Positions 44,370-53,155 of a stretch of DNA of 64,000 bases are shown one piece after another. The notes beneath the pieces were generated by a model. The model was not told where the DNA came from, did not search any database, and saw nothing but the letters and a program-made list of their open reading frames with translations. The stretch comes from Lachnospiraceae bacterium (GTDB taxonomy: Bacteria; Bacillota; Clostridia; Lachnospirales; Lachnospiraceae), in NCBI GenBank assembly GCA_902363835.1, contig CABJBM010000013.1, positions 110,523-174,522 on the forward strand, in the 5' to 3' direction. Position numbers and translations under genes: made by a program. The first letter of the stretch is position 1. Each line of letters opens with the position of its first letter.

Positions 44370-45149
44370 TTATCCCCGCCGCTGTCTGGCAGCCTCAAAC
44401 ATCAGCACAGAAGCCGCAACCGCGGCGTTTAAAGATTCCACTTTTCCTTTCATGGGGATCTTTACATAGGCATCCGCCAGGGCTGCCGTTTCCTCCGTCA
44501 GGCCGTTTGCTTCATTTCCCACTAAAAACCCTGTATCAACAGTATAATCCTCTTTTTCATAATTATTCCTGCCATTTAAATGTGCCGCATACAGTCTGAC
44601 TCCGTGGGCTTTTAAGGCCTTTAAAGATGCTGTTAAGTCTTCCGTATACGCAAATGGAACGCGGAAGACAGATCCCATGGTGGACCGGATGACTTTTGGG
44701 TTGTAAATATCTGCCGTGGTATCGCTCATAAGCACTCCGGTGATCCCCGCACCTTCTCCTGCCCTGAGAATCGTTCCAAGATTTCCCGGATCCTGAATAT
44801 TTTCCAGAACCATTAAAAAAGCAGGGCCAGGGGCAGCCAGTAAATCCTCCGCCCTGTAAGCATACTGCCTGACAAGGGCTAAAATCCCCTGAGGGGTCTG
44901 GGTATCTGACATGACCTTAAACACATCATCTGAAACGACCTCATATTTCATTCCTGACAAAAGCCTTTTATGGGCTTCATCCCTTAAAAAGCCATCTGAT
45001 ACAAAGAGGCTGTCAATCCTGTTCCCCGGAATTTCCTTAAACATGCGAAGGCCTTCCGCCACAAAAAGGCCGCTTGTTTTTCTGGCTTTGGCCTTTTTTG
45101 ATAAGTTCATCACCTGCTTTACCCTTGCATTGGCACTGCTGGTTATCAT
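44370..45149 (-). CDS. SpoU/TrmH-family RNA 2'-O-methyltransferase
   Basis: 259 aa with an N-terminal substrate-binding domain (KKAKARKTSGLFVAEGLRMFKE) and a SPOUT knot domain carrying the three SpoU motifs: LENIQDPGNLGTILRAGEGAG, FLVGNEANGLTEE and IPMKGKVESLNAAVAASVLMFE. It methylates a ribose in rRNA or tRNA using SAM; the exact site is not readable. GAGAGG precedes the ATG of MITSSANAR. It is 14 bp downstream of nadE in the same unit. Confidence 0.93.
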   Translation of the reverse strand: MITSSANARVKQVMNLSKKAKARKTSGLFVAEGLRMFKEIPGNRIDSLFVSDGFLRDEAHKRLLSGMKYEVVSDDVFKVMSDTQTPQGILALVRQYAYRAEDLLAAPGPAFLMVLENIQDPGNLGTILRAGEGAGITGVLMSDTTADIYNPKVIRSTMGSVFRVPFAYTEDLTASLKALKAHGVRLYAAHLNGRNNYEKEDYTVDTGFLVGNEANGLTEETAALADAYVKIPMKGKVESLNAAVAASVLMFEAARQRRG

Positions 45150-45163
45150 AGTGTACCTCTCTT

Positions 45164-47074
45164 TTATAAGTTTTCCAGCTCTTCCAGCCACAGGCGGCTT
45201 ACGGCATCGCTTGGCATACGCAAATCCCCTCTGGGAGATACTGCTACGGAACCCACCTTTGGCCCATCCGGCATGCAGGAGCGCTTAAACTGCTGACTGA
45301 AAAATCTGCGGTAAAATACCTTTAACCATTTTAAAATGACTTCTTTTTCATAAAGCCCGGAAAAGGCATAAACAGCCATCCGGTAAACCTTTTCCGGCCG
45401 GCAGCCAAACCTTAAAACCTGGTAAAGGAAAAAGTCGTGAAGCTCATAGGGACCTACCAGATCTTCTGTTTTCTGGGCGATTTCCCCATTTTCAGGCGGA
45501 AGAAGTTCCGGGCTTACCGGCGTATCCAAAACATCAAGCAGCACGCCGCTCAATACCTCTTCCCCGCAGGTGTCCGCATAGTAGCGGACCAGGTGGCGGA
45601 CCAAAGTCTTTGGCACGGAAGCGTTAACTCCGTACATTGACATGTGATCCCCGTTATAAGTGGCCCATCCAAGAGCCAGCTCGGACATATCCCCTGTTCC
45701 AATGACCATTCCGTTTAACCGGTTTGCCATATCCATTAATACCTGGGTCCTCTCCCTTGCCTGGGAATTTTCATAAGTGATATCATGGACGCTGCTGTCT
45801 TGTCCGATATCCCGGAAATGAAGGCTCACAGCTTCTTTGATGTTTACCTCCGTAAGCTCTGCCCCAAGGATCCTGGTCAGGGTGCAGGCATTCTCATACG
45901 TCCGGTCAGTTGTCCCAAAACAGGGCATGGTCACCCCGTGAATCTGCTCCCTTGGAATTTCCAGCATATCAAAGGCCCGGACCATCACAAGAAGGGCCAG
46001 GGTGGAATCAAGGCCTCCGGAAATTCCCACCACCCCATGTTTGCAGCCTGTATGGGCAAGCCTCTTTTTTAATCCCATAGCCTGGATGGAGAGAATCTCC
46101 TCACACCTTCGGTTTCTCTCAGCCTCATTGTCAGGGACAAAAGGCCTGGGATCTATCAATCTCTTTAACTCCAGTTCTTCCTTCTTCATTTGGAAGGGAA
46201 CCACCATATAATTTTTGCGGTCAGGGGCGGGAAATGTGGTCATCCGGCGCCTTTCATGAACCAACCGCTCCAGATCCATGTCTCCGTATACGGTTTCATT
46301 TCCAAAACGTTTGGATTCCGCAAGAAGGGTGCCGTTTTCCGCGATCAGGTTCTGCCCTCCGAACACCAGATCCTGGGTGGATTCCCCCTCACCTGCATTG
46401 GCATAGATGTAGCCGCATACCAGACTGGCGGAATGCCCCGTAATAAGGCTTCTCCGGTAAATATCCTTTCCAGTAGTCTCATCGCTGGCAGAACAATTTG
46501 CCATGACTGTGGCTCCTGCAAGGGCATGGCGGATAGAGGGAGGATTGGGAACCCATGCATCCTCGCATACCTCCGCGGCCACAACAAGCTGGGGAATATC
46601 CTCACATGCAAAAAGAATATTGGAACCCATAGGGACTTCATCCCCTTCCCATTTTACCATTACGGGAATTTCGTTCCCCGGCTGAAAATAGCGCAGCTCA
46701 TAAAACTCCGAATAATTGGGCAGACATGTCTTTGGCACGATCCCAAGGATTTTTCCGTTCTGAACGGCAACAGCCGTATTATAAAGCTTTCCGGCCTCCT
46801 CCCATGGCATGCCGATAAAGCAGAGAAGGTCTTGGCCTTTTGTTTCCTTTAAAATCTCCTTAAGCTCCTTTTTCACTCTTTTTAACAGCGCATCCTGCCC
46901 AAATAAATCGCCGCAGGTATAGGCTGTCAGGCAAAGCTCCGGAAATACCATGATCTTTACATGATTTTTAATTCCTTCTTTTATCTGTCCGCAGATCCCC
47001 TCTCTGTTAAACTCCGGGTCTGCTACCTTTACATCAGGGGTTGCCGCGGCAACCCGGATATATCCATGTTTCAT
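45164..47074 (-). CDS. nadE: Glutamine-dependent NAD(+) synthetase
   Basis: 636 aa. The N-terminal nitrilase-type glutaminase domain has the Glu-Lys-Cys triad, with Glu in VFPELCLTAY, Lys in VPKTCLPNY and Cys in AAEVCEDAWVP. The C-terminal NAD synthase domain has the PP-loop GISGGLDSTLAL and GTGDMSELALGWATYNGDHM. It amidates nicotinic acid adenine dinucleotide. Start chosen at MKHGYIRVAAATP with GGAG upstream; the longer frame crosses the probable promoter (a -10 TATAAT lies about 85 bp upstream of this start). Confidence 0.95.
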   Translation of the reverse strand: MKHGYIRVAAATPDVKVADPEFNREGICGQIKEGIKNHVKIMVFPELCLTAYTCGDLFGQDALLKRVKKELKEILKETKGQDLLCFIGMPWEEAGKLYNTAVAVQNGKILGIVPKTCLPNYSEFYELRYFQPGNEIPVMVKWEGDEVPMGSNILFACEDIPQLVVAAEVCEDAWVPNPPSIRHALAGATVMANCSASDETTGKDIYRRSLITGHSASLVCGYIYANAGEGESTQDLVFGGQNLIAENGTLLAESKRFGNETVYGDMDLERLVHERRRMTTFPAPDRKNYMVVPFQMKKEELELKRLIDPRPFVPDNEAERNRRCEEILSIQAMGLKKRLAHTGCKHGVVGISGGLDSTLALLVMVRAFDMLEIPREQIHGVTMPCFGTTDRTYENACTLTRILGAELTEVNIKEAVSLHFRDIGQDSSVHDITYENSQARERTQVLMDMANRLNGMVIGTGDMSELALGWATYNGDHMSMYGVNASVPKTLVRHLVRYYADTCGEEVLSGVLLDVLDTPVSPELLPPENGEIAQKTEDLVGPYELHDFFLYQVLRFGCRPEKVYRMAVYAFSGLYEKEVILKWLKVFYRRFFSQQFKRSCMPDGPKVGSVAVSPRGDLRMPSDAVSRLWLEELENL

Positions 47075-47279
47075 CCCTTTATCTCCTATCCGTTCATTGG
47101 TATCCGCCTGACTTTTAAGCTGTAAACACAGTCCATAAGCATGATTGCAATCCATATTATAGGATAACACCACAGGGCTGTTCCAAAACTGGGGAAAAAT
47201 GGTACCGGCAAATTCCGGTTCCCCAATGAGTATTAGTATACATCCATTTTCAGGAATTGGGAAGCCGGATAATTTAAGG

Positions 47280-47308
47280 TTTACTTTTCAGGGGCTTTCG
47301 TGTACAAT
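47280..47308 (+). promoter_or_regulatory. Promoter of the Rrf2 regulator gene
   Basis: -35 TTTACT, 17-bp spacer, -10 TACAAT, about 54 bp before the ATG in the divergent gap with nadE. Confidence 0.65.
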
Positions 47309-47361
47309 ATTTTTATATCCTACTAAACAGATAAGATTAATTAGGAAGGGGATTTTCAACC

Positions 47362-47802
47362 ATGAAATTTTCTACCAAGGGACGTTACGCTCTTCGCATG
47401 ATGCTGGAATTTGCACTTCATCCAGGCGAATGCACAAAGATCAATCAGGTGGCAGAACGCCAGGAAATATCGGACAAATACCTGGAGCAGATTGTCACCA
47501 TCTTAAGCAGGGCCGGGTACGTGAAAAGCAGAAGAGGTGCCCAGGGTGGTTATTATCTCACAAAGGATCCTTCGGAGTATACCGTTGGCATGATACTGCG
47601 CCTTGCAGAAGGAAGCCTGGTTCCGGTCACATGCCTGGAGGATGAAGTCAACCCCTGCAGCCGCTCCCAAATCTGTGCCACTCTCATGGTGTGGAAAAAG
47701 CTGGATCAGGCCATCTCCGATGTTGTGGACAACATTACCCTGGCAGATCTGGTGGAAGAACAAAAAAGACTGGATGGACAGGCCAGCTTTTATGAAATTT
47801 AA
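47362..47802 (+). CDS. Rrf2-family transcriptional regulator
   Basis: 146 aa: N-terminal winged helix (MKFSTKGRYALRMMLEFAL, NQVAERQEISDKYLEQIV, GYVKSRRGAQGGYYL) and a C-terminal region with three cysteines in VTCLEDEVNPCSRSQIC. The three-Cys spacing is that of Rrf2 members binding an Fe-S cluster (IscR-like), whereas CymR-type members lack it. It probably senses iron-sulfur or redox status; its targets are unknown, with no isc/suf genes nearby. AGGAAGG precedes the ATG. Confidence 0.92.
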   Translation: MKFSTKGRYALRMMLEFALHPGECTKINQVAERQEISDKYLEQIVTILSRAGYVKSRRGAQGGYYLTKDPSEYTVGMILRLAEGSLVPVTCLEDEVNPCSRSQICATLMVWKKLDQAISDVVDNITLADLVEEQKRLDGQASFYEI

Positions 47803-47807
47803 ACAAC

Positions 47808-47866
47808 GGTATAAAAAAGTTCGTGTTTCCTTTTGCTCAGGGAGAACACGAACTTTTTTTATACCA
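47808..47866 (+). terminator. Bidirectional terminator between the Rrf2 gene and nrdD
   Basis: Stem GGTATAAAAAAGTTCGTGTT / AACACGAACTTTTTTTATACC (nearly perfect, about 20 bp) around a 17-base loop, with T/A runs inside both arms serving the two convergent genes. Confidence 0.85.
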
Positions 47867-47907
47867 ATCAACAGAAACAATGACCGGGAAAAGACAGCAG
47901 CCTTGTA

Positions 47908-50271
47908 TCAGACCCTGCTTTCTGCAAATTTCCTGATTTCAGAGGCATTGGTGATCTTCTGGATCTGGCCGTTCTTTACAACTACCAGGGTAGGGGCCTG
48001 CATAATTCCAAACCTTGTGGCAAGCTCCGTATTTTCTTCAGCATCTACCACCTCATAATCCACATGCTGTAAAAACTGCTTTGCCATCCGGCAATTAGGG
48101 CAGGTTTTTGTTGTAAAAAGATAGGTGCCGGCCTGGACCTCCGCCTTTTTCACCGACGGTTTTTCCCTGCATTCTCCTGCAGCCTGTTTTTTCAGCACAG
48201 AATGGGAAGGCTCGTAAACTGTCCGGTTCTTATATTCCTGGGTCTTTCCCTCATTCCAGTTCTGCACCGGACGGTAGTAACCGGTGATCCGGCTGTACAC
48301 CTCAGCCTTTTTCCCGCAAACCGGGCAAACCTTATGTTCACCGGAAAGATATCCATGGTCCGAACAAATGGAATAAGTGGGTGACAATGTATAATAAGGC
48401 AGTTTAAAGTTTTCCGCAATGGTGTGCACCAGCTTTGCCGCCGCTTTCCAATCAGGAAGCTTCTCGCCTAAAAATGCGTGGAACACGGTTCCTGAGGTAT
48501 AAAGGGTCTGCAGCTCATCCTGGATATCAAGGGCGTCAAAAACATCCTCCGTATAATCCACAGGCAGGTGGGAGCTGTTGGTATAATAAGGGGTATCTCC
48601 CGGATTTCCTGCTGTTATGATATTAGGATAATGCTTCTTGTCATGTTTTGCCAGACGGTATGTGGTGGATTCTGCCGGGGTCGCCTCCAGGTTATAAAGG
48701 TCCCCGTACATTTCCTGGTAATCCGACAGCCTTTCCCTCATGTGATTCAGCACATCCTTTGTAAACTGTCTGGTTTCTTCACTTGTCAGATCCTCTCCCA
48801 GCCATTTGGCATTTAAGCCCACCTCATTCATTCCAATCAGGCCGATGGTGGAAAAATGATTTTCAAAGCTGCCCAGGTACCGTTTTGTGTAAGGGTATAG
48901 TCCCTGGTTTAAAAGCTTTGTGATGACCTCCCGCTTGGTCTTTAAGGAGCGGGCCGAAATATCCATCATATGATCCAGGCGGATGTAAAAATCCGCTTCG
49001 TCCTTGGAAAGATAAGCGATTCTTGGCATGTTGATGGTTACAACGCCAACGGAACCGGTGCTTTCGCCGGAGCCAAAAAAGCCTCCTGTCTTTCTTCTGA
49101 GTTCCCTTAAATCCAGCCGCAGACGGCAGCACATGCTCCTCACATCGCTTGGTTCCATATCGCTGTTAATATAGTTTGAAAAGTAAGGAGTTCCGTATTT
49201 GGAAGTCATTTCAAACAGCAGCCGGTTATTTTCCGTATCAGACCAGTCAAAATCCCTGGTAATGGAGTAGGTGGGAATGGGATACTGGAATCCACGTCCA
49301 TTGGCATCCCCCTCTATCATGGTTTCAATAAAGGCCTTATTGATCATGTCCATCTCGGCCTTGCAGTCTTTATACTTAAAGTCCGCTTCTCTTCCGCCTA
49401 CAATGGCATTCAGCTCCGCCATATCGGCAGGAACGGTCCAGTCCAGGGTAATATTGGAAAACGGAGCCTGGGTTCCCCACCGGCTTGGGGTATTCACCCC
49501 AAAGATGAAAGATTCAATGCATTTTTTCACTTCCCGGTAAGATAAGTGATCGGCCTTTACAAAAGGAGCCAGATAAGTATCAAAAGAAGAAAAGGCCTGG
49601 GCTCCTGCCCATTCGTTCTGCATGATCCCAAGGAAATTCACCATCTGGTTGCAAAGTACGGATAAATGCTTTGCAGGGGAAGAGGTGATCTTTCCAGGTA
49701 TTCCTCCAAGTCCTTCCATAAGAAGCTGCTTTAAGGACCAGCCGGCACAATACCCGGTGAGCATGGATAAATCGTGAATATGTATGTCCGCGTTCCTGTG
49801 GGCACCTGCAATCTCCTGGTCATAAATTTCAGACAGCCAGTAATTAGCCGTAACAGCTCCGGAATTGCTTAATATCAGGCCTCCCACAGAATAGGTGACA
49901 GTGGAATTTTCCTTGACCCGCCAGTCCTCCACCTTTACATAGCTGTTTACCACAGCCTTGTAATCCAGGATGGTATCTTTCATATTCCGTATTTTTTCTC
50001 TCTGTTTTCTATATAAAATATAAGCCTTCGCCACATCCGTATAGCCAGCCTGTTCAAGAACGTGTTCCACACTGTCCTGAATCTGCTCTACCGTGACTTC
50101 TCCTCCTGTCATCTTTCCCTGGAAATCAGCGGTTACCCGAAGAGACAGCAGTTCCAGTATTTCGTTGTTATACTCTTTTTGTGTGGCCTTAAATGCTTTT
50201 TTAATTGCTTCCGTGATTTTATTCAGGCTGAATTCAGCACTTTCCCCATTTCTCTTTACTACCTGGATCAT
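47908..50271 (-). CDS. nrdD: Anaerobic ribonucleoside-triphosphate reductase with C-terminal glutaredoxin-like domain
   Basis: 787 aa class III reductase. An N-terminal ATP cone (about 1-95, VVKRNGESAEFSLNKI) gives allosteric control; the glycyl-radical core follows. It includes NADIHIHDLSM, a zinc site with CSDHGYLSG and CPVC, and the radical Gly in YSRITGYYRPVQNWNEGK. From about residue 715 a thioredoxin-fold domain is fused, with the redox motif TKTCPNCRMA and a cis-Pro region MQAPTLVVV. The fusion suggests a built-in dithiol reductant in place of formate. No nrdG activase lies beside it. Start at MIQVVKRNG with AAAGGAG upstream. Confidence 0.95.
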   Translation of the reverse strand: MIQVVKRNGESAEFSLNKITEAIKKAFKATQKEYNNEILELLSLRVTADFQGKMTGGEVTVEQIQDSVEHVLEQAGYTDVAKAYILYRKQREKIRNMKDTILDYKAVVNSYVKVEDWRVKENSTVTYSVGGLILSNSGAVTANYWLSEIYDQEIAGAHRNADIHIHDLSMLTGYCAGWSLKQLLMEGLGGIPGKITSSPAKHLSVLCNQMVNFLGIMQNEWAGAQAFSSFDTYLAPFVKADHLSYREVKKCIESFIFGVNTPSRWGTQAPFSNITLDWTVPADMAELNAIVGGREADFKYKDCKAEMDMINKAFIETMIEGDANGRGFQYPIPTYSITRDFDWSDTENNRLLFEMTSKYGTPYFSNYINSDMEPSDVRSMCCRLRLDLRELRRKTGGFFGSGESTGSVGVVTINMPRIAYLSKDEADFYIRLDHMMDISARSLKTKREVITKLLNQGLYPYTKRYLGSFENHFSTIGLIGMNEVGLNAKWLGEDLTSEETRQFTKDVLNHMRERLSDYQEMYGDLYNLEATPAESTTYRLAKHDKKHYPNIITAGNPGDTPYYTNSSHLPVDYTEDVFDALDIQDELQTLYTSGTVFHAFLGEKLPDWKAAAKLVHTIAENFKLPYYTLSPTYSICSDHGYLSGEHKVCPVCGKKAEVYSRITGYYRPVQNWNEGKTQEYKNRTVYEPSHSVLKKQAAGECREKPSVKKAEVQAGTYLFTTKTCPNCRMAKQFLQHVDYEVVDAEENTELATRFGIMQAPTLVVVKNGQIQKITNASEIRKFAESRV

Positions 50272-50295
50272 AAAAACTAAACTCCTTTCCACTTT

Positions 50296-50375
50296 TCCGC
50301 CCTGTTTTCCGGGCAGGGCCCACCCCGCTTCACCGGGTGTAGAAATATGCCCCTAGGGCGTTCCTCTGCAAAACC
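50296..50375. repeat. Composite, diverged palindromic element in the nrdD leader
   Basis: Contains a GCCCTGTTTTCCGGGC stem followed by CCCCGCTTCACCGGGTGTAG and ATGCCCCTAGGGCGTTCCTC, aligning with the 51-bp family over its second half. It lies between the nrdD promoter and start codon. Confidence 0.55.
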
Positions 50376-50497
50376 CCTTATGATTCTTGTCATTGCTGCC
50401 ATACGATGATTATGAGAACAAGGTTTCATAATCAAATGGACGGTGCCAAAAGAGGCACCTGTTATTAAAAAGCCAAAAAACAGCCTCTCATAACCAT

Positions 50498-50526
50498 ATT
50501 ATACCAGAACAAAAACAAAAACACAA
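50498..50526 (-). promoter_or_regulatory. Promoter of nrdD
   Basis: Minus-strand -35 TTGTGT, 17-bp spacer ending in TGG, perfect -10 TATAAT (extended -10). The -35 lies inside the inverted repeat that forms the hflX terminator and NrdR-like boxes. The predicted leader is about 220 bases and contains a GGTGCC/GGCACC hairpin plus a palindromic element. Confidence 0.75.
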
Positions 50527-50566
50527 TATGTAGTTCGGTTTTTTAACACCAATCCACATATTGTGT
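50516..50566 (-). terminator. Terminator after hflX
   Basis: Minus-strand stem ACACAATATGT / ACATATTGTGT around a loop of about 24 bases, followed by TTTTTGTTTTTG. It starts 4 bp after the hflX stop. Confidence 0.75.
50521..50566. promoter_or_regulatory. Paired NrdR-like boxes
   Basis: ACACAATATGTAGTTC (50521-50536) and AATCCACATATTGTGT (50551-50566) each match much of the 16-bp NrdR box consensus (ACACwATATnTwGTGT), and their centres are 30 bp apart, about three helical turns as in known paired boxes. The proximal box contains the nrdD -35. Confidence 0.55.
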
Positions 50567-50569
50567 TTT

Positions 50570-51841
50570 TTATTCGTTAAAAGCATCGGCATTGTTCACC
50601 AAAGAGGCAAACAGCTCCGATGGCACATAGGCGTTCACCAGAATCCCGTCTTCCTGATACTCTTCCTTCAGCAGCTGGCCGTATTTGCGGATCACCTGGA
50701 TCTTCCCTGCATCTTTATAAGAATAAACCTTTTCCAAATACACCTTCTGGTTTCTGAGAATGGTCTCTAAAAGATTTAAAAGCTCATCAAGGCCTTCTCC
50801 TGTTTTTGCAGATATTCTCACCTGATGATCCGAAGAAACATCCCTAAGGATCACGCCGGTCTCTGCCGCATCGATCTTATTAAACACCGTGATCATGATC
50901 TTATCGCAAACTCCAAGCTCCCTTAAAGTCTCGTATACAACATGCATCTGCATATCCATCTGAGGGTTGGAACAGTCCACCACATGCAGGATGATGTCGC
51001 TGTATTTGGCTTCCTCCAAAGTGCTTTTAAAGGCTTCAATCAAATGGTGGGGAAGCTTTCTGATAAACCCTACGGTGTCCGTTAAAAGAATCTGCTGCCC
51101 TCCAGGCAGGTTTAAATTCCTGGTGGTGGGATCCAGGGTGGCAAACAGTTTATCCTCAGCCAGTATCCCTGCATCTGTAAGCCGGTTTAACAGGGTGGAT
51201 TTTCCGGCGTTGGTGTAACCCACAATAGCGGCGGTTGGCACATGATTTTTATCCCGCTGCTGCCTGACCACCTCCCTGTGGCGCTTCACATCCTCTAATT
51301 CCGCCTTCAGCATTCCGATCCGGTCATGGATCAGACGGCGGTCCATCTCCAGCTTTTTCTCTCCCGGTCCCCGGGTGCCGATCCCGCCGCCCAGACGGGA
51401 TAAGGAGCTTCTAAGTCCCACCAGACGGGCCGCCCGGTACCTAAGCTGGGCCAGCTCCACCTGGATCTTTCCTTCCCTGGTGGTGGCTCTGGAAGCAAAG
51501 ATATCCAGGATCACCATGGTGCGGTCCATGACCTTTGTATCCAGGGCTCCTTCCAGATTCCGAAGCTGGGCGGGAGACAGTTCGTCATCACAGACGATTC
51601 CGGTTGCATCAAGCTCCCAGATCCGTTCCTTTATCTCCTCAATCTTTCCCTTTCCCAGATAAGTCCCGGGATGAATCCTCTCCCGGTTCTGGATCACCTT
51701 GTCCAGGGTGACGGCTCCCGCTGTTTTCACCAGTTCTTCCAGCTCATTGAGAGATCCTTCCCCGTCATTCTCATCCCCGGTACTGACTGCCACCAGGATC
51801 ACCCGTTCTTCTATTTCCTTTAATTCAATCAGTTCTCCCAT
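50570..51841 (-). CDS. hflX: GTPase HflX
   Basis: 423 aa ribosome-associated GTPase that splits stalled ribosomes. N-terminal HflX domain with HPGTYLGKGKIEEI and DELSPAQLRNLE, a linker with SRLGGGIGTRGPGEKKLE, then the G domain: G1 GYTNAGKST, G3 DTVGFI, G4 NKID. The ATG is chosen by TTGGAG upstream. It is the last gene of the operon that also holds scpA, scpB and dut, and is followed by a terminator. Confidence 0.95.
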   Translation of the reverse strand: MGELIELKEIEERVILVAVSTGDENDGEGSLNELEELVKTAGAVTLDKVIQNRERIHPGTYLGKGKIEEIKERIWELDATGIVCDDELSPAQLRNLEGALDTKVMDRTMVILDIFASRATTREGKIQVELAQLRYRAARLVGLRSSLSRLGGGIGTRGPGEKKLEMDRRLIHDRIGMLKAELEDVKRHREVVRQQRDKNHVPTAAIVGYTNAGKSTLLNRLTDAGILAEDKLFATLDPTTRNLNLPGGQQILLTDTVGFIRKLPHHLIEAFKSTLEEAKYSDIILHVVDCSNPQMDMQMHVVYETLRELGVCDKIMITVFNKIDAAETGVILRDVSSDHQVRISAKTGEGLDELLNLLETILRNQKVYLEKVYSYKDAGKIQVIRKYGQLLKEEYQEDGILVNAYVPSELFASLVNNADAFNE

Positions 51842-51854
51842 CAATCGCTCCAAT

Positions 51855-52634
51855 TTATCTTGTCTTTAAAAATGTGATCTCCCGCTCTGCTTCCTCATCC
51901 GGACCGTGGGCGGAGACATACTGCTGCATCAGATCCAGGGCTGTTTTAAATTCACCTTTATGTTCCTCGGCAACAGCCTGGTTAAACAAAAGTTCCGGAA
52001 CCTGGGAACTGTCAGGCTCCAAAAGACCTTTCTTAAAATATTCGGCTGCTCCGGTCCAGTCCTCTGCGGCTATCCTGCATAAGCCCATCCGATTGTAAAG
52101 CTCGGCACTCTGCTCCCCATCCTTAAGGGCCTCTTCATAGAGGCTCATGGCATCAGAGGCTGTTCCCGCCTTTTCCATGGCAGCCCCTGCGGCCAGGAGG
52201 GCTTTCAGCCTGCCGGGCGCTTTCTTGTCTTTATCCAGCTCAGCGCTTTGTTTATAGTCTTCTATGGCTCCCTTTAAATCTCCTGCTCCTGCTCTGGAAA
52301 CAGAACGCATATTCAAATATTCCGGCCGTTCCCCATCCACCTTTATGAGGATATCATAGGTATCTGAAGCAGAGGAGTAATCGCCTGCCAGGTACTCGGC
52401 TTCCGCCCGGTACTTTAACACATCCACATCAAACTTCCCTACCAGCCCTTTGGAGGAGCTGATGGCCTGGTCAAAGGCTTCCACAGCGCTGTCATAGCTG
52501 CCCTGGTTAAGAGCTTCGATTCCTGCAGCCCGGTAAGAATATTTATCATCCTTTTTCCCGCAGCCTCCTGTTCCTATGGCAACCGCCATAGCCAGCCCAA
52601 GGACAGCAGCCGCGTATCCAGTCTTTCTTCTCAT
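51855..52634 (-). CDS. TPR-repeat lipoprotein
   Basis: 259 aa with a signal peptide ending in a lipobox (GTGGC, Cys near residue 25), so it is predicted to be lipid-anchored outside the membrane. The remainder is a series of about six tetratricopeptide-like helical pairs (for example AGIEALNQGSYDSAVEAFDQ, then AAEDWTGAAEYFKKGL). TPRs bind partner proteins; no enzymatic motif is seen. AAAAGGAG before MRRKTGY fixes the start. It lies between dut and hflX. Confidence 0.88.
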   Translation of the reverse strand: MRRKTGYAAAVLGLAMAVAIGTGGCGKKDDKYSYRAAGIEALNQGSYDSAVEAFDQAISSSKGLVGKFDVDVLKYRAEAEYLAGDYSSASDTYDILIKVDGERPEYLNMRSVSRAGAGDLKGAIEDYKQSAELDKDKKAPGRLKALLAAGAAMEKAGTASDAMSLYEEALKDGEQSAELYNRMGLCRIAAEDWTGAAEYFKKGLLEPDSSQVPELLFNQAVAEEHKGEFKTALDLMQQYVSAHGPDEEAEREITFLKTR

Positions 52635-52650
52635 GCTATTATCTCCTTTT

Positions 52651-52700
52651 AAGGAAGTTTGATTCGCCATCGGCTCATCAAAAGGATAATTTACAAAACG
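52651..52700. repeat. Copy 2 of the 48-bp dispersed repeat
   Basis: GGAAGTTTGATTCGCC-AT-GGCTCATCAAA followed by ATTT and AAACG, closely matching the copy at 42719-42768. It fills the gap between dut and the TPR lipoprotein and contains an imperfect palindrome. Confidence 0.7.
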
Positions 52701-52707
52701 ATCAATG

Positions 52708-53145
52708 TCATTGTTTTCCAGTGCTTCCATGGCCTCCCCGGTCCTCATGTCCCAGGATATCTGTTTCTTCAAAACACAAGGCAGGCTGATGCTCCATAAT
52801 GCGGAACTGGCAGATGCGGTCATTTACATGGATCACCGTATCCTTAAGGGCATAGGCCGGGAAAAACCACTGGTCATTGTCCCCGCAGTAAGTCTCGTCG
52901 ATCACCCCCATGCTGTTGGTCTGAATCACGCCGTAATTCTTAAAGGTGCTGCTCCTTGGAACCACATGGGCTTCAAACCCGGCCGGCAGTTCCATGGCAA
53001 TGCCCAATGGGATCAGCTTAAAATCACCGGCTTTCATCTCCACCTCTTCTGCAGCTCTTAAGTCAATCCAGTCGGATTTGCCGTCAATATAACGTAAACG
53101 TTCGATTTTATCATTAAAATATTTAATTCTTATGGTTTTTGTCAC
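52708..53145 (-). CDS. dut: dUTP diphosphatase (trimeric Dut-like)
   Basis: 145 aa. dUTPase motifs in order: [10 protein letters not shown] (motif 1 with the Asp), [22 protein letters not shown] (motifs 2-3, written here only as key parts: PRSS and the catalytic Asp of GVID), RICQFRIM (motif 4) and RGGHGSTG (motif 5, the flexible P-loop-like tail). It hydrolyses dUTP to dUMP, keeping uracil out of DNA. The start is GTG with AGGAGG upstream. Within the family, its looped middle ([15 protein letters not shown]) is of the Firmicute type. Confidence 0.93.
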   Translation of the reverse strand: MTKTIRIKYFNDKIERLRYIDGKSDWIDLRAAEEVEMKAGDFKLIPLGIAMELPAGFEAHVVPRSSTFKNYGVIQTNSMGVIDETYCGDNDQWFFPAYALKDTVIHVNDRICQFRIMEHQPALCFEETDILGHEDRGGHGSTGKQ

Positions 53146-53155
53146 CTTTTTCCTC

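Noticed and set aside
50380..50500. Riboswitch in the nrdD leader
   Set aside because: There are simple hairpins (GGTGCC/GGCACC) but no recognisable cobalamin or other riboswitch core.
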